Part shown: positions 30,811 to 41,821 of the stretch, one piece after another
Position numbering within the stretch: the first letter of the stretch is position 1
Layout of the letters: each line of letters starts with the position of its first letter
NCBI GenBank assembly: GCA_947460345.1
Contig: CANHGM010000008.1
Span: forward strand, 36,964 to 100,963
Reading direction: 5' to 3'
Source: Bacteroidota bacterium
GTDB lineage: Bacteria; Bacteroidota; Bacteroidia; UKL13-3
DNA length: 64,000 bases
The notes under the pieces: model-generated
What the model was told of the DNA's origin: nothing
The model's input: only the letters and a program-made list of their open reading frames with translations
The model's database searches: none
Program-made: the position numbers and the translations under genes

Positions 30811-32025
30811 CTAGATTTTAGATATATAGCTCATAGCCATTTCTCTCACTTGTATATCGGTTTGTACATAGTCTTCATAACTAGGCACATTTATATACGT
30901 GGCTGTTTGCATACATTTCTCTATCAAATCGCTCATGCCTAAAAAGCTAATTTTATCTTCTAAAAATGCTTGCACAGCTATTTCGTTTGCTGCGTTGAGT
31001 ATGCAGGGCATATTGCCTTTTTTATCTAGTGCTTCAAAAGCCAATGCCAAGTTTCTAAACGTTTCCAAATCTGGCTGTTCAAAGGTGAGCTGGCTGTAAT
31101 CTGCGAAGTTGAATCTAGGGAAAGTGTTTTTAATACGTTGCGGAAATCCCAGAGCATATTGAATTGGCAACTTCATATCAGGCAAGCCTAATTGTGCTTT
31201 AAGGCTACCGTCTTCAAACTGCACCAAAGAATGAATGATGCTTTGCGGATGCACAACAACTTCTATTTGTTTAGGGTCTAATCCAAAGAGCCATTTAGCT
31301 TCTATTACTTCTAAGCCTTTATTCATGAGGCTGGCACTGTCTATGGTGATTTTAGCTCCCATGGTCCAGTTGGGATGTTTGAGTGCCTGTGCTTTGCTTA
31401 TATGGATCAAATCTGCTTTCTTTTTACCTCTAAACGGACCACCAGAGGCAGTAAGTATAATCTTCTCGATGGGATTATGCCCCTCTCCTACCAAACATTG
31501 AAAAATAGCTGAATGCTCTGAGTCAACCGGGATAATAGATACTTGATTGTCTATGGCCAATTGATTGATGAGTTCACCGGCAACCACTAGTGTTTCTTTA
31601 TTGGCAAGGGCAATGGGCTTCTTGGCTTTGATGGCTTCGATGGTGGGTTTCAGTCCGGCATAGCCAACCATAGCTGTTAATACCATATCAATGCCTTCCA
31701 TGGTTACACACTGGGCAATGGCGTCAATACCTGCAAACACTTTGGTATCAGTATGAGAAAGAGCTTCTTTAACTAGGGTATAATTATCGGTATTGCCAAT
31801 AACAACTGCATTGGGGGTGAACTCAAGAGCTTGTTTGATAAGCAGCTCGGTATTATTGCCTGCCGTAAGCAGTTCTATTTCGAATAGGTGTGGGTTTTCT
31901 CTAATAACCTCAATAGCTTGGGTACCAATAGAGCCTGTACTACCTAAAATGGCTATACGTCTTTTCTTTGATTCGGTTGACATGGGGTAGATGATAAAAA
32001 CTAGAATATATAAATAAAAAAACAC
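30811..32025 (-). CDS. dxr: 1-deoxy-D-xylulose-5-phosphate reductoisomerase
   Basis: RIAILGSTGSIGTQAIEVIRENP; PVDSEHSAIFQCL; TASGGPFRGK; NKGLEVIEAKWLFG. Confidence 0.97.
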   Translation of the reverse strand: MFFYLYILVFIIYPMSTESKKRRIAILGSTGSIGTQAIEVIRENPHLFEIELLTAGNNTELLIKQALEFTPNAVVIGNTDNYTLVKEALSHTDTKVFAGIDAIAQCVTMEGIDMVLTAMVGYAGLKPTIEAIKAKKPIALANKETLVVAGELINQLAIDNQVSIIPVDSEHSAIFQCLVGEGHNPIEKIILTASGGPFRGKKKADLIHISKAQALKHPNWTMGAKITIDSASLMNKGLEVIEAKWLFGLDPKQIEVVVHPQSIIHSLVQFEDGSLKAQLGLPDMKLPIQYALGFPQRIKNTFPRFNFADYSQLTFEQPDLETFRNLALAFEALDKKGNMPCILNAANEIAVQAFLEDKISFLGMSDLIEKCMQTATYINVPSYEDYVQTDIQVREMAMSYISKI

Positions 32026-32047
32026 CCCTTATAAAAAGAGGTGTTTA
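32016..32047 (-). terminator. intrinsic terminator downstream of rplT
   Basis: Minus strand AAACACCTCTT-TTTAT-AAGGGGTGTTT followed by T run. Confidence 0.75.
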
Positions 32048-32070
32048 GTTGATTTTACAAGCATGTAGGT

Positions 32071-32415
32071 TTATTTTACCGCATCAACCACAGCTTTAAA
32101 AGCTTCAGGATGATTCATGGCTAAGTCAGCCAATACTTTACGGTTAATTGTTAAACCTTTTTTGTGAACTTTATCCATGAACACAGAATAGCTCATGTCG
32201 TGCATACGAGCAGCCGCATTAATACGGGTAATCCAAAGAGCACGGAAGTTACGTTTTTTAGATTTACGGTCGCGATAAGCGTATTGTAAACCTTTTTCTA
32301 CAGCCGTTTTAGCTATGGTCCACACATTTTTACGTGCTCCCCAATAGCCTTTAGCCATGTTAAGAATTTTTTTTCTGCGGGCTTTCGAGGCCGCATGATT
32401 GACCGATCTTGGCAT
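32071..32415 (-). CDS. rplT: 50S ribosomal protein L20
   Basis: [30 protein letters not shown]. Confidence 0.98.
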   Translation of the reverse strand: MPRSVNHAASKARRKKILNMAKGYWGARKNVWTIAKTAVEKGLQYAYRDRKSKKRNFRALWITRINAAARMHDMSYSVFMDKVHKKGLTINRKVLADLAMNHPEAFKAVVDAVK

Positions 32416-32512
32416 TTTTTATTTATTTGGTTTTGTGGTTGAGGCGGCACAACTACTGCATGCACTTAGGCCTTTCACCGGTTAAACTTGCTTAATTTAA
32501 GTTATGAATGGA

Positions 32513-32713
32513 TTATTTTCCTATTCCTAACATTCTTTTTACGTTACCCATGTCAGCCTCGTGAACAAGACCCATATGAGTTAAACCACGTTTTCTTTTG
32601 GTTGATTTTTTAGTCAGAATGTGGCTTTTGTAAGCATGAGCTCTTTTAATTTTACCAGATCCGGTAAGTTTAAAACGTTTTTTAGCTCCTGAATTCGTTT
32701 TTTGCTTAGGCAT
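32513..32713 (-). CDS. rpmI: 50S ribosomal protein L35
   Basis: [37 protein letters not shown]. Confidence 0.97.
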   Translation of the reverse strand: MPKQKTNSGAKKRFKLTGSGKIKRAHAYKSHILTKKSTKRKRGLTHMGLVHEADMGNVKRMLGIGK

Positions 32714-32738
32714 TTTATTATTCTATTATTCGTTTATT

Positions 32739-33278
32739 TTACTTTTTTGGTTTTGGAGAAAGCATCAAGAACATTTTCTTTCCTTCTAGCTTAGGCATCA
32801 ATTCCACTTTACCGTGGTCTACTAATGCTTGGGCAAATTGAAGCAATAAAACTTCTCCTCTTTCTTTATATACTATGGAACGGCCTTTAAAAAACACGTA
32901 AGCTCTTACTTTGCTACCTTCATCTAAAAACGCTTTGGCATGATTTACTTTAAAGTTAAAATCGTGCTCGTCAGTGTTAGGTCCAAATCTGATTTCTTTT
33001 ACTACGTTCTTTACTGTATTGGCTTTTTGTTCCTTTTGTTTCTTCTTTTGGTCGTATAAAAACTTGTTGTAATCTACTACCTTACACACCGGAGGCACAG
33101 CATTGGGTGATATTTCAACCAAGTCTAATCCATTGTCGATAGCTATATCTAAAGCTGCTTCAATATTATAAACTCCTTGCTCTACATTATCTCCTACCAA
33201 TCTTACTTCATGAGCTGTAATCTCTTGATTGGTGCGATGCTCCTTTTTTCTAATGTGTCTTTTTACGGGTACGGTCAC
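32739..33278 (-). CDS. infC: translation initiation factor IF-3
   Basis: [41 protein letters not shown] or downstream ATT start. Confidence 0.96.
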   Translation of the reverse strand: MTVPVKRHIRKKEHRTNQEITAHEVRLVGDNVEQGVYNIEAALDIAIDNGLDLVEISPNAVPPVCKVVDYNKFLYDQKKKQKEQKANTVKNVVKEIRFGPNTDEHDFNFKVNHAKAFLDEGSKVRAYVFFKGRSIVYKERGEVLLLQFAQALVDHGKVELMPKLEGKKMFLMLSPKPKK

Positions 33279-33303
33279 TCTTGATTATATACGGTTATTT
33301 TAT

Positions 33304-35235
33304 TTAGCTATTTTCTATTTCTTCGTTCACTAATTTTACGAATTCGTCTGAAGTAAACTTGCCTAAATCTCCTTTTCCATGCCTTCTTACTGATAGAATT
33401 TCATCAGTTTGCTCTTGCTCTCCAATGATGATCATGTATGGAACCTTCTGAATTTCAGCGTCTCTTATCTTCTTTCCGATTTTCTCATTTCTGTCGTCAA
33501 CGAAGCCGCGAATATCGGATTTTTTCAACACATTTAAAACTTTTTGTGCATAATTGTCAAATTTTTCTGAAATTGTTAGAATGGCTACCTGTTCAGGCAT
33601 CAACCACAATGGGAAATTTCCAGCACAATGTTCTATTAATACCCCAATAAATCTCTCTAAAGAACCAAAAGGTGCTCTGTGAATCATTACGGGTCTGTGT
33701 TTTTGGTTATCGCTTCCTACATATTCTAACTCAAAACGTTCAGGTAAGTTGTAATCTACTTGAATAGTGCCCAGTTGCCAAGACCTACCCAAAGCATCTT
33801 TTACCATAAAGTCTAACTTAGGACCATAAAAAGCTGCTTCACCATATTCAGTCACTGTTTGCAATCCTTTTTCGGCAGCTGCTTCTATAATAGCATTTTC
33901 TGCTTTCTCCCAATTCTCATCACTTCCAATATATTTAGAACGGTCTTCTTTGTCACGCAAGGAAATTTGAGCTGTAAATTTCTCAAAGCCTAATTTCTTA
34001 AACACGTGCATCACCAATTCTATTACTTTAATAAACTCTTCTTTGATTTGATCAGGACGGCAGAACAAGTGGGCGTCGTCTTGTGTAAAACCACGAACCC
34101 TTGTGAGTCCGTTTAACTCACCGCTTTGCTCATAGCGATACACCGTTCCAAACTCAGCTATACGCAATGGTAAGTCTTTGTATGAACGAGGTTTGGCTTT
34201 GTAAACTTCACAGTGGTGAGGGCAGTTCATGGGTTTAAGCATAAACAGCTCATCTTCGTTAGGGGTGTGTATGGGTTGGAAACTATCCTTACCATATTTA
34301 TCCCAGTGACCAGAGGTTTCGTATAATTTTTTGCTGCCTATATGCGGCGTAATTACTTGCAAATAACCTCTGTCTACTTGCTCTTGACGCATAAAACGCT
34401 CTAATCTTTCTCTGATGGCAGTTCCTTTTGGCAACCAAATAGGCAACCCTGCTCCTACTTTCTCGCTAAAAGTAAAGAGTTCCATTTCTTTTCCAATCTT
34501 TCTGTGGTCACGCTTTTTAGCTTCTTCAAGCATAAAAAGATATTCGTCTAGTTCTGATTTTTTAGGGAAAGTAATGGCATAAACTCTAGTAAGTTGTTTT
34601 CTTTTTTCGTCGCCACGCCAGTATGCACCAGCTATGCTTAGCAATTTAATGGCTTTGATAAAAGAGGTATCAGGTATATGTGGTCCACGACATAAATCCG
34701 TGAAATTGCCTTGTTGGTAGAAAGTGATTTCGCCATCGTTTAGGCCTTCAATCAATTCAACTTTGTATTCATCACCTTTGTCGGTGAAGTATTTTAGGGC
34801 ATCAGCTTTAGAAACTTCGGTTCTGATATATTTATTGCCTTGACGTGCAAGTTCAATCATTTTGTCTTCGATTTTCTTGAAATCGTCAGAAGAGAGAGCT
34901 TGTTCACCTGGGTCAATATCGTAATAAAAACCATGTTCTATGGGAGGTCCAATAGCGAACTTCATTCCGGGGAAATGAGCTTCTAAAGCCTCAGCCATGA
35001 GATGGGCAGAAGAGTGCCAAAAAGTGCTCTTCCCGTCGGTATCGTTCCAGGTAAGCAGTTTTATATGAGCATCGGTGGTGATAGGTCGGGTAGCGTCCCA
35101 AACGGTTCCATTGACCTCAGCAGCTATGACGTTACGAGCCAAACCTTCACTAATGGATTTGGCGATATCAAGGCCTGAAACTCCCGATTCATACGAACGA
35201 ACCGAGCCATCAGGTAAAGTGATATTGATTTGCAT
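33304..35235 (-). CDS. thrS: threonyl-tRNA synthetase
   Basis: TGS domain, [32 protein letters not shown], class II aaRS motifs. Confidence 0.99.
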   Translation of the reverse strand: MQINITLPDGSVRSYESGVSGLDIAKSISEGLARNVIAAEVNGTVWDATRPITTDAHIKLLTWNDTDGKSTFWHSSAHLMAEALEAHFPGMKFAIGPPIEHGFYYDIDPGEQALSSDDFKKIEDKMIELARQGNKYIRTEVSKADALKYFTDKGDEYKVELIEGLNDGEITFYQQGNFTDLCRGPHIPDTSFIKAIKLLSIAGAYWRGDEKRKQLTRVYAITFPKKSELDEYLFMLEEAKKRDHRKIGKEMELFTFSEKVGAGLPIWLPKGTAIRERLERFMRQEQVDRGYLQVITPHIGSKKLYETSGHWDKYGKDSFQPIHTPNEDELFMLKPMNCPHHCEVYKAKPRSYKDLPLRIAEFGTVYRYEQSGELNGLTRVRGFTQDDAHLFCRPDQIKEEFIKVIELVMHVFKKLGFEKFTAQISLRDKEDRSKYIGSDENWEKAENAIIEAAAEKGLQTVTEYGEAAFYGPKLDFMVKDALGRSWQLGTIQVDYNLPERFELEYVGSDNQKHRPVMIHRAPFGSLERFIGVLIEHCAGNFPLWLMPEQVAILTISEKFDNYAQKVLNVLKKSDIRGFVDDRNEKIGKKIRDAEIQKVPYMIIIGEQEQTDEILSVRRHGKGDLGKFTSDEFVKLVNEEIENS

Positions 35236-35450
35236 ATACTATTTTTTTTAAGGAGGGCAAATATAGGCATGAATTGGTCTTGGAGCAACCAAGAATTGAA
35301 AGTTGTTTTGAGGATAATATATATGTAAAGTTTTTATACCTCATTTAATCTTAAAAAAATTATAGTTTTAAAAGTCAAATTTTAATAAACTATTTTTTTC
35401 TATCATCAATAAAAGAACAATGTTACTTTCAAATGATATAATAAAACTCA

Positions 35451-35473
35451 AACATTTTTACCTCTAAAATGTT
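35451..35473. promoter_or_regulatory. 8-bp inverted repeat upstream of DUF3050 gene
   Basis: AACATTTT-TACCTCT-AAAATGTT, perfect arms, 25 nt before the ATG at 35498. Confidence 0.4.
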
Positions 35474-35497
35474 CTACTAAATATAAAGAAGAATAGA

Positions 35498-36280
35498 ATG
35501 AGATCGTCAATTGAAAAAATCAAGAAGAACATTGAACCTATAAGGCAAGAGATAATCAATCATAAAGTATATTCAGCAATCAAAAATATTGATGACCTGA
35601 GGGTGTTTATGCAATTTCATGTATACGCAGTTTGGGACTTTATGTCTTTATTGAAAACGCTCCAAAACAAATTGACTTGCACTTCTGTTCCTTGGTTTCC
35701 TATGGGAATGGCTGACACAAGATATCTGATTAACGAAATTGTTGTTGGTGAAGAATCGGACGTTGACTTAAATGGAATAAGGAAAAGTCATTTCGAGTTA
35801 TATTTAGATGCGATGAAACAATGTGGAGCTGATACCTCTAAAATTGAAATTTTTACAGATACATTAAAAAAAACTGGCGACTTTAAGGCAGCTTATTTAT
35901 TATCAGAAACACCAGTAGAAGCAAAAGATTTTGTTGACTTTACATTTAAAATCATTCAGAGCGATAAAGATTATTTACAATCAGCTATATTTACGTTTGG
36001 ACGTGAAGACCTCATTCCTGGAATGTTTATCTCCATTATAAATGAAATGCATAAGAACTTTCCTGACGAAATCTCCATTTTTAAATACTATATAGATAGA
36101 CATATTGAAGTTGATGGCGATCACCATAGTCACCTTGCTTTACAGATGACAAACAACCTTTGTGAAGACAACGAACTATATTGGAAAGAAGCTGAAGAAA
36201 CAGTGATAGAGTCATTAAATCAAAGAATTGAATTGTGGAATGGCGTGTATCGACTATTGGCAGAAAGAAAAATTTATTAA
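35498..36280 (+). CDS. DUF3050 / heme-oxygenase-like-fold protein
   Basis: FMQFHVYAVWDFMSLLKTLQ; DRHIEVDGDHHSHLALQM. Confidence 0.8.
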   Translation: MRSSIEKIKKNIEPIRQEIINHKVYSAIKNIDDLRVFMQFHVYAVWDFMSLLKTLQNKLTCTSVPWFPMGMADTRYLINEIVVGEESDVDLNGIRKSHFELYLDAMKQCGADTSKIEIFTDTLKKTGDFKAAYLLSETPVEAKDFVDFTFKIIQSDKDYLQSAIFTFGREDLIPGMFISIINEMHKNFPDEISIFKYYIDRHIEVDGDHHSHLALQMTNNLCEDNELYWKEAEETVIESLNQRIELWNGVYRLLAERKIY

Positions 36281-36379
36281 TAATATATTTATTTAACTAG
36301 AAATATTTTTTGCATGATATACCTAAGTGTTTATCATCAACAGATAAAACAAATTGAATATATACATTATCAACAGCAT

Positions 36380-37279
36380 ATGAAAAAAATAATAGTAGTA
36401 GCAGGGGCAACAGGGAATCTGGGTGGTAAAATAGTAGATGCCTTGTTAGCTAAAGATGTTGAGGTGAGAGCCATCGTTCGTTTAGAAACAGACTTAAAAA
36501 AAATAAAAGCACTAGAGCAAAAAGGTGTGAAAGTTTTTCAGGTGGATACAAGCAACAAAACAGAGATTTCGACACTTTGTATAGGAGCACATTGTTTGGT
36601 GTCTGCCTTAGCTGGTTTGCGTGAAACCATTATTGATGCTCAAAAAATATTTTTAGATGCAGCAGTTGAAGCCAAAGTTCAGCGGTTTATCCCAAGCGAC
36701 TACTCTAGTGATTTTACCAATTTAATTGAAGGCAAAAACAGGAATTTAGATTTTAGAAGAGAATTTCACAAGTACCTAGATGCAGCTCCAATACAAGCCA
36801 CAACTATATTTAATGGACCGTTTATGGATTTGTTAACTACTGATATGCCCTTGATTCTATTTAAACAAAAACGAATTTTATGTTGGGGCAATGCCCAACA
36901 AATTATAGAATTTACTGCTACTGATAATGTTGCGGCATATACAGCAGAAGTAGCTATAGATGACAACACACCAAGATATATGAGAATTGCAGGTGACAGA
37001 CTTTCGTGCCAAGATTTTGTGGAATTACTATCTACTATCACAAATGAAAAATATAAAATTTTAAGACCGGGAGGCATTGGTTTATTAAATTTTCTTATTA
37101 ATACAATTCGATACTTTTCTCCTTCACCTAACGAACTTTATCCTGCCTGGCAAGGTATGCAGTATATGAGAGATATGATGGAGGGTAGAATTATTTTTCA
37201 AGCATATGACAACAGCAGGTATAGCAACATCAAGTGGACCACTGTGAAAGAATTTTTAATAAAAGAAAAGAAATCTTAA
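36380..37279 (+). CDS. NmrA-like NAD(P)-binding protein
   Basis: MKKIIVVAGATGNLGGKIVDALLAKDVEVRAIVR; ORF opens at 36314. Confidence 0.85.
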   Translation: MKKIIVVAGATGNLGGKIVDALLAKDVEVRAIVRLETDLKKIKALEQKGVKVFQVDTSNKTEISTLCIGAHCLVSALAGLRETIIDAQKIFLDAAVEAKVQRFIPSDYSSDFTNLIEGKNRNLDFRREFHKYLDAAPIQATTIFNGPFMDLLTTDMPLILFKQKRILCWGNAQQIIEFTATDNVAAYTAEVAIDDNTPRYMRIAGDRLSCQDFVELLSTITNEKYKILRPGGIGLLNFLINTIRYFSPSPNELYPAWQGMQYMRDMMEGRIIFQAYDNSRYSNIKWTTVKEFLIKEKKS

Positions 37280-37371
37280 ATAAAACTTTTGTAAAGTATG
37301 AGATAAAAAGAGGTAATGATTATATATATTTGTTGAGCAAAAAAATATAAACTATTTAAAGCTACAGACAT

Positions 37372-37650
37372 ATGACAAATAAAAATATCATAAAGGCAGC
37401 TGGAACAATTTCGATTCATAAAAACGTATCAAGCTTGTTTGATTTTTTTGCTAATCCTACGAACGACAACCTATGGCGAACAGAAATAAATAAAAGTATT
37501 TTAGACGGAGCGTTACAGCTAGGTGCAACTGTATCAGAATATTCAAATTTATCTAAAAAAGCATCAAATAATTTATTGGTATCACCCACATTTGCACGAG
37601 ATGACCGAAGAGCAAATTACAAAAGGCATTGGCGGATTAATAATAGTTAG
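37372..37650 (+). pseudogene. truncated SRPBCC-like N-terminus running into an unrelated frame of a multicopper oxidase gene
   Basis: KAAGTISIHKNVSSLFDFFANPTNDNLWRTEI resembles the start of an SRPBCC protein; similarity is lost after about base 37570, where the alternative frame becomes WYHPHLHEMTEEQ. Confidence 0.55.
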
Positions 37651-38926
37651 AGATTCAATAGAAAGTGCTTTGGCATTGCCTCGATCATATGGTGTAGATG
37701 ATATACCTTTAGTGCTAACAGATAGAGATTTTAGTACTTCCAATCAATTTACTATGGTACCTTATGGTGACAGTATGCTAACCAATATGACTTTAAGAGC
37801 TCAATACCAGGTACCCGCTCAAGTAGTAAGATTTAGAATATTGAATGGAGCTATTGAGAGAAGTTATAATTTAGGATTTAGCGATGGAAGAAGCTTTTCC
37901 ATCATTACTTCAGACGGAGGTTTATTAAATGCTCCGGTGAGTGTCACTAAATATATACTACATGCCGGTGAACGTATTGAAATATTAGTAAACTGTTCAG
38001 GTCAGAGCGGAACTTCAGTAGATTTGAAAGCCTATAATTCTTTGCTTGCAGGAAATGTAGCAGGTGGCGAAAATTTTAATAATGGTCCATTTGCCAATTA
38101 TTTAGGAAAAAAAGATTTCAATATTCTACACTTGAATATAGGAGCACAAACGGCTAATGCAATCACTACCATCCCTAAAACCTTAATCACCAATATTTTG
38201 TTAAACTCAGCAAATGCTAATATCACAAGAAAACTAACAATAAGCGACAGTGCTGGTTTGCCGAATATACAAGGACCTAATGCTTTTATATTAAACCACA
38301 AATTATTTAATATTAACTACAACGAATATCAAGTGCCGTTAAACAATACAGAAATTTGGGAAATCACAAGTTCATCTGCTTTTGGACATCCATTTCATAT
38401 ACATGATGTTGAATTTAATATCATTTCAGTGAATGGAGTTGCTCCTACAGCTGCGCAAGCAGGATGGAAAGATGTAGTATTTATACCGGGCAAAACAGGC
38501 GGAGGTCCTGGCAACCCAGGCACTCCAAGTGTAGTTAAATTCATAGCGAAATTTGATGACTATGCCGATGCACTCCATCCATTCATGTATCATTGCCATA
38601 TAAGTTTACATGAAGACGAAGGAATGATGGGACAATTTGTAGTGACCAATCAGAATGCTGTTGCTGATTTAAAAAACACAGATATTCTTGTTTCTCTTTA
38701 TCCTAACCCAACCAATAACAAGTTATATATAGAGTTTAAAAATCAGAACCAATCAGCTTATTATATAACCATCACAGATGTTTTAGGCAGAACCAAAGTG
38801 ATGTTACCTAAACCTGAATTGCTGAATGGTATAGATGTGAGTCATTTGAGTAAAGGTATCTATCATTTAACTATTATCGAAAATAACAGCAAGCAGACTA
38901 CCACAAAAACATTTGTAGTAAACTAG
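37523..38926 (+). pseudogene. multicopper oxidase lacking its N-terminal cupredoxin domain, with T9SS type A sorting domain
   Basis: HPHLH, HPFHIHD and HCHISLHEDEGMM copper motifs present; no signal peptide and no first HxH motif; C-terminal VSLYPNPTNNKLYIEF. Confidence 0.75.
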
Positions 38927-38930
38927 TAAC

Positions 38931-39524
38931 ATGAGACGAGTTTTTATAGCTATCTTAAGTGTTTTAATTTTCTTTATACATTCAAGTTTTATTTCTACTA
39001 AAGTAATACAAGATTTTACTTTGAGAAATACCAATGGCAAGTGGGTTTCAACAAGAGATTATAAAGATGCTAAAGGATTTATCGTTATATTTACCTGTAA
39101 CCATTGTCCATTTGCAAAATTATATACCAAGCGGATGAATGAGTTAAACACAAAATTTTCAAAATTAAATGTACCCTTAATAGCTATTAACAGCATGGAT
39201 ACATTGGTATATGAAGATGAAACATTTGAGATGATGCAAGAAAAGGCCAAGCACGATAAATTTAATTTCCCATATCTACAAGATGCCAATCAACAGATAG
39301 GCTTAAAGTTTGGAGCAGAACATACACCCATGGCTTATTTGATATGGAAAGAAAAAGGTCAATGGATTGTGAAATACAAAGGAGCTATTGATGACAATGG
39401 AGAAAAACCTGCACTAGCTACTTCATATATTGTTAATGCAACAAACGAACTACTACTAAACAAAGAAGTAACATTGCCCGTTACGCAATCATTTGGTTGT
39501 AGGATTATATATAGGAATAAATAA
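38931..39524 (+). CDS. thioredoxin-fold/redoxin domain secreted protein
   Basis: VIFTCNHCPFAKLYTKRMNEL; GAEHTPMAYLI. Confidence 0.85.
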   Translation: MRRVFIAILSVLIFFIHSSFISTKVIQDFTLRNTNGKWVSTRDYKDAKGFIVIFTCNHCPFAKLYTKRMNELNTKFSKLNVPLIAINSMDTLVYEDETFEMMQEKAKHDKFNFPYLQDANQQIGLKFGAEHTPMAYLIWKEKGQWIVKYKGAIDDNGEKPALATSYIVNATNELLLNKEVTLPVTQSFGCRIIYRNK

Positions 39525-39531
39525 TATATAT

Positions 39532-40113
39532 TTAATGTACCCTATCCCCTCTTAGCTCTAGTCCTGCAAGTATTTTAGCTTCACCGTCTAAGATGGCTTC
39601 CCACCTTTCGTTGATATAACTTTCAGGCATAAACTCTTTAGCTAAATCAATAAATATGGCATAATGCCCAGCTTCTGACACCATAAACTCGTGATAGAAT
39701 TTTCTAAAATATTCATCTTCCATATTCAATGAAAGCACTCTAAACCTCTCGCAACTGCGGGCTTCTATCATGGCATTCATCAATAAATTTTCACAGGTAT
39801 GTGTATTTTTATCCCCTCCTCCATATTTGAGTTTGAGTAATTGCACCACATAATCATCTTTGCGTTTGTGACCTAGAGGCAAATCTCTTTTTTCTAGTTC
39901 ACGTAATACTTTTCTAAAATGTCCCCACTCCTCCGCAACCAATGCCGACATATTATTTACCAAACGGGGATGCCACGGGCAAGAAATAATCATATTGATG
40001 CCTGAAGTAGCAGCTTTTTGTTCGCAATAAGCATGGTCGGTTAAAATTTCACTTAAACTTTTTTCGGCAATATTGGCCCAACGAGGATCTGTGGCCAGTT
40101 TCAACTTCAGCAT
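39532..40113 (-). CDS. miaE: tRNA-(ms2io6A)-hydroxylase MiaE-like
   Basis: DHAYCEQKAATSGINMI; EEWGHFRKVLRELEKR; EARSCERFRVLS; SEAGHYAIF. Confidence 0.9.
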   Translation of the reverse strand: MLKLKLATDPRWANIAEKSLSEILTDHAYCEQKAATSGINMIISCPWHPRLVNNMSALVAEEWGHFRKVLRELEKRDLPLGHKRKDDYVVQLLKLKYGGGDKNTHTCENLLMNAMIEARSCERFRVLSLNMEDEYFRKFYHEFMVSEAGHYAIFIDLAKEFMPESYINERWEAILDGEAKILAGLELRGDRVH

Positions 40114-40884
40114 TTATTCAAAAATTAAATGTTTGACACTTTCACCTGATTCTTCTAACTCTACCAATGCATCTATGCCTATTTGTAAATGTTTTTGGAC
40201 ATAAGATGCGGTCACACTTTGGTCGCTTTTACTGGTTTTAACGCCATCAGGAGTCATCGGGTTATCGCTTACTAAAAGCAAGGCTCCATGTGGAATACCA
40301 TTGGCAAAACCTACTATAAAAATAGTAGCAGTTTCCATGTCTATAGCCATAGTTTTAATCTTTCTGAGGTATTCTTTAAACTCTTCATCATGCTCCCAAA
40401 CCCTGCGGTTAGTAGTGTAAACAGTACCAGTCCAATAATCACAATCATGTTTTACAATGGCTGTAGAAACTGCTTTTTGCAACCTAAATGAAGGCAATGC
40501 TGGCACTTCTGCTGGTATATAATCGTTACTGGTTCCTTCACCTCTGATGGCAGCAATGGGCAATATAAAATCGCCTAACTTGGTTTTTTTTAGTCCACCA
40601 CATTTACCTAAAAACAATACTGCTTTAGGCATAATGGCTGAGAGCAAATCCATGACTGTGGCAGCCATGGCACTACCCATCCCAAAATTGATGATGGTTA
40701 TATTATTGGCTGTACATGTTTGCATGGGTTTATCTGAACCAATGATTTCGGCATTGAATTGTTTGGCAAACAGTTGAATATAATTATCAAAATTGGTGAG
40801 TAATATATATTCACCAAAGGCATCTAGAGCGGTGCCTGTATACCTGGGTAACCAATCTTTTACAATTTCTTCTTTAGTTTTCAA
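40114..40884 (-). CDS. amn: AMP nucleosidase
   Basis: VLFLGKCGGLKKTKLGDFILPIAAIRGEGTS; AIDMETATIFIVGFANGIPHGALLLVSD. Confidence 0.9.
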   Translation of the reverse strand: MKTKEEIVKDWLPRYTGTALDAFGEYILLTNFDNYIQLFAKQFNAEIIGSDKPMQTCTANNITIINFGMGSAMAATVMDLLSAIMPKAVLFLGKCGGLKKTKLGDFILPIAAIRGEGTSNDYIPAEVPALPSFRLQKAVSTAIVKHDCDYWTGTVYTTNRRVWEHDEEFKEYLRKIKTMAIDMETATIFIVGFANGIPHGALLLVSDNPMTPDGVKTSKSDQSVTASYVQKHLQIGIDALVELEESGESVKHLIFE

Positions 40885-40910
40885 AAGTTTAATTTATTTG
40901 AGCACAAATA

Positions 40911-40944
40911 TAAAAAAAAGCCCCCGTAAATAAGAGAGCTTTAA
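40911..40944 (-). terminator. intrinsic terminator
   Basis: Minus strand AAAGCTCTC-loop-GGGGGCTTT followed by T run, between the universal stress protein gene and amn. Confidence 0.6.
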
Positions 40945-40966
40945 TATTTTGTTTTAAGAATATCGA

Positions 40967-41821
40967 TTAATGATAATCGAAACTCATGCTTATTTCTTTG
41001 GGATTGATGCACATTACAGGCACTTTACCAGAATGGTTAACGATTTGTTGGGCATGAGACCCCATAATATACTCAGAGAAACCTTTCTCTTGTTGACTCA
41101 TGATTAAAATCAAGTCAGCATTAATACTTTCAGCATAGTTTAATACTTGTTGAGCAACGCTACCACCATCTAATTCAGTAAATGTATAAGCCACGTTTGC
41201 TTCTTCTAACATGTGGATAGTTGAAGCTCTTTGAGCAGATATATGGTTAGCTAAAAATTCATCTTTCATTTTGTCATTAATTAAATGAATAGTTGAATTG
41301 TAATTTTTAGCTAATTTAATAGCCCATGAAACTTTTTGTTTAGATTCAAGGCTTAAATCGATAGGCATCACAATACTTTTGTAACTTGCTTTGCTGCTTG
41401 ATTCTTCTTTAACCACCACTACAGGTACATTGGAATAGCTAATTACTTTAGATGCATTAGAACCAATAAATGTTTCAAAACCGCTTGCTCCATGCGTTCC
41501 CATGATAATAGAATCACATCCCAATTCGTCAGCAGTTTCAGTTACAACTTTATATATTTTACCAGATTTAATAATTGTGGTAGCTTCGATTCCACTTTCT
41601 TTACATTTAACAATGTTTTTATCTAACTTAATTTGAATGGCATCTTTTACAATGTCATTATAATTGTTTTTGCTGAACAATCCACTTAACATGCCTTCAT
41701 CAGTAATGTGCAAAATAGCAATATCATTATTAAATGTTTTAGCAACTTGAATTGCATGATCAAGAGCGTGATCTGCTACTTCTGAAAAATCAGTAGGAAC
41801 TAAAATAATATTTTTCTTCAT
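40967..41821 (-). CDS. universal stress protein, tandem UspA domains
   Basis: IILVPTDFSEVADHALDHAIQVA; IIMGTHGASGFETFIGSNASKVI; second copy KSIVMPIDLSLESKQKV...GSHAQQIVNHS. Confidence 0.92.
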   Translation of the reverse strand: MKKNIILVPTDFSEVADHALDHAIQVAKTFNNDIAILHITDEGMLSGLFSKNNYNDIVKDAIQIKLDKNIVKCKESGIEATTIIKSGKIYKVVTETADELGCDSIIMGTHGASGFETFIGSNASKVISYSNVPVVVVKEESSSKASYKSIVMPIDLSLESKQKVSWAIKLAKNYNSTIHLINDKMKDEFLANHISAQRASTIHMLEEANVAYTFTELDGGSVAQQVLNYAESINADLILIMSQQEKGFSEYIMGSHAQQIVNHSGKVPVMCINPKEISMSFDYH

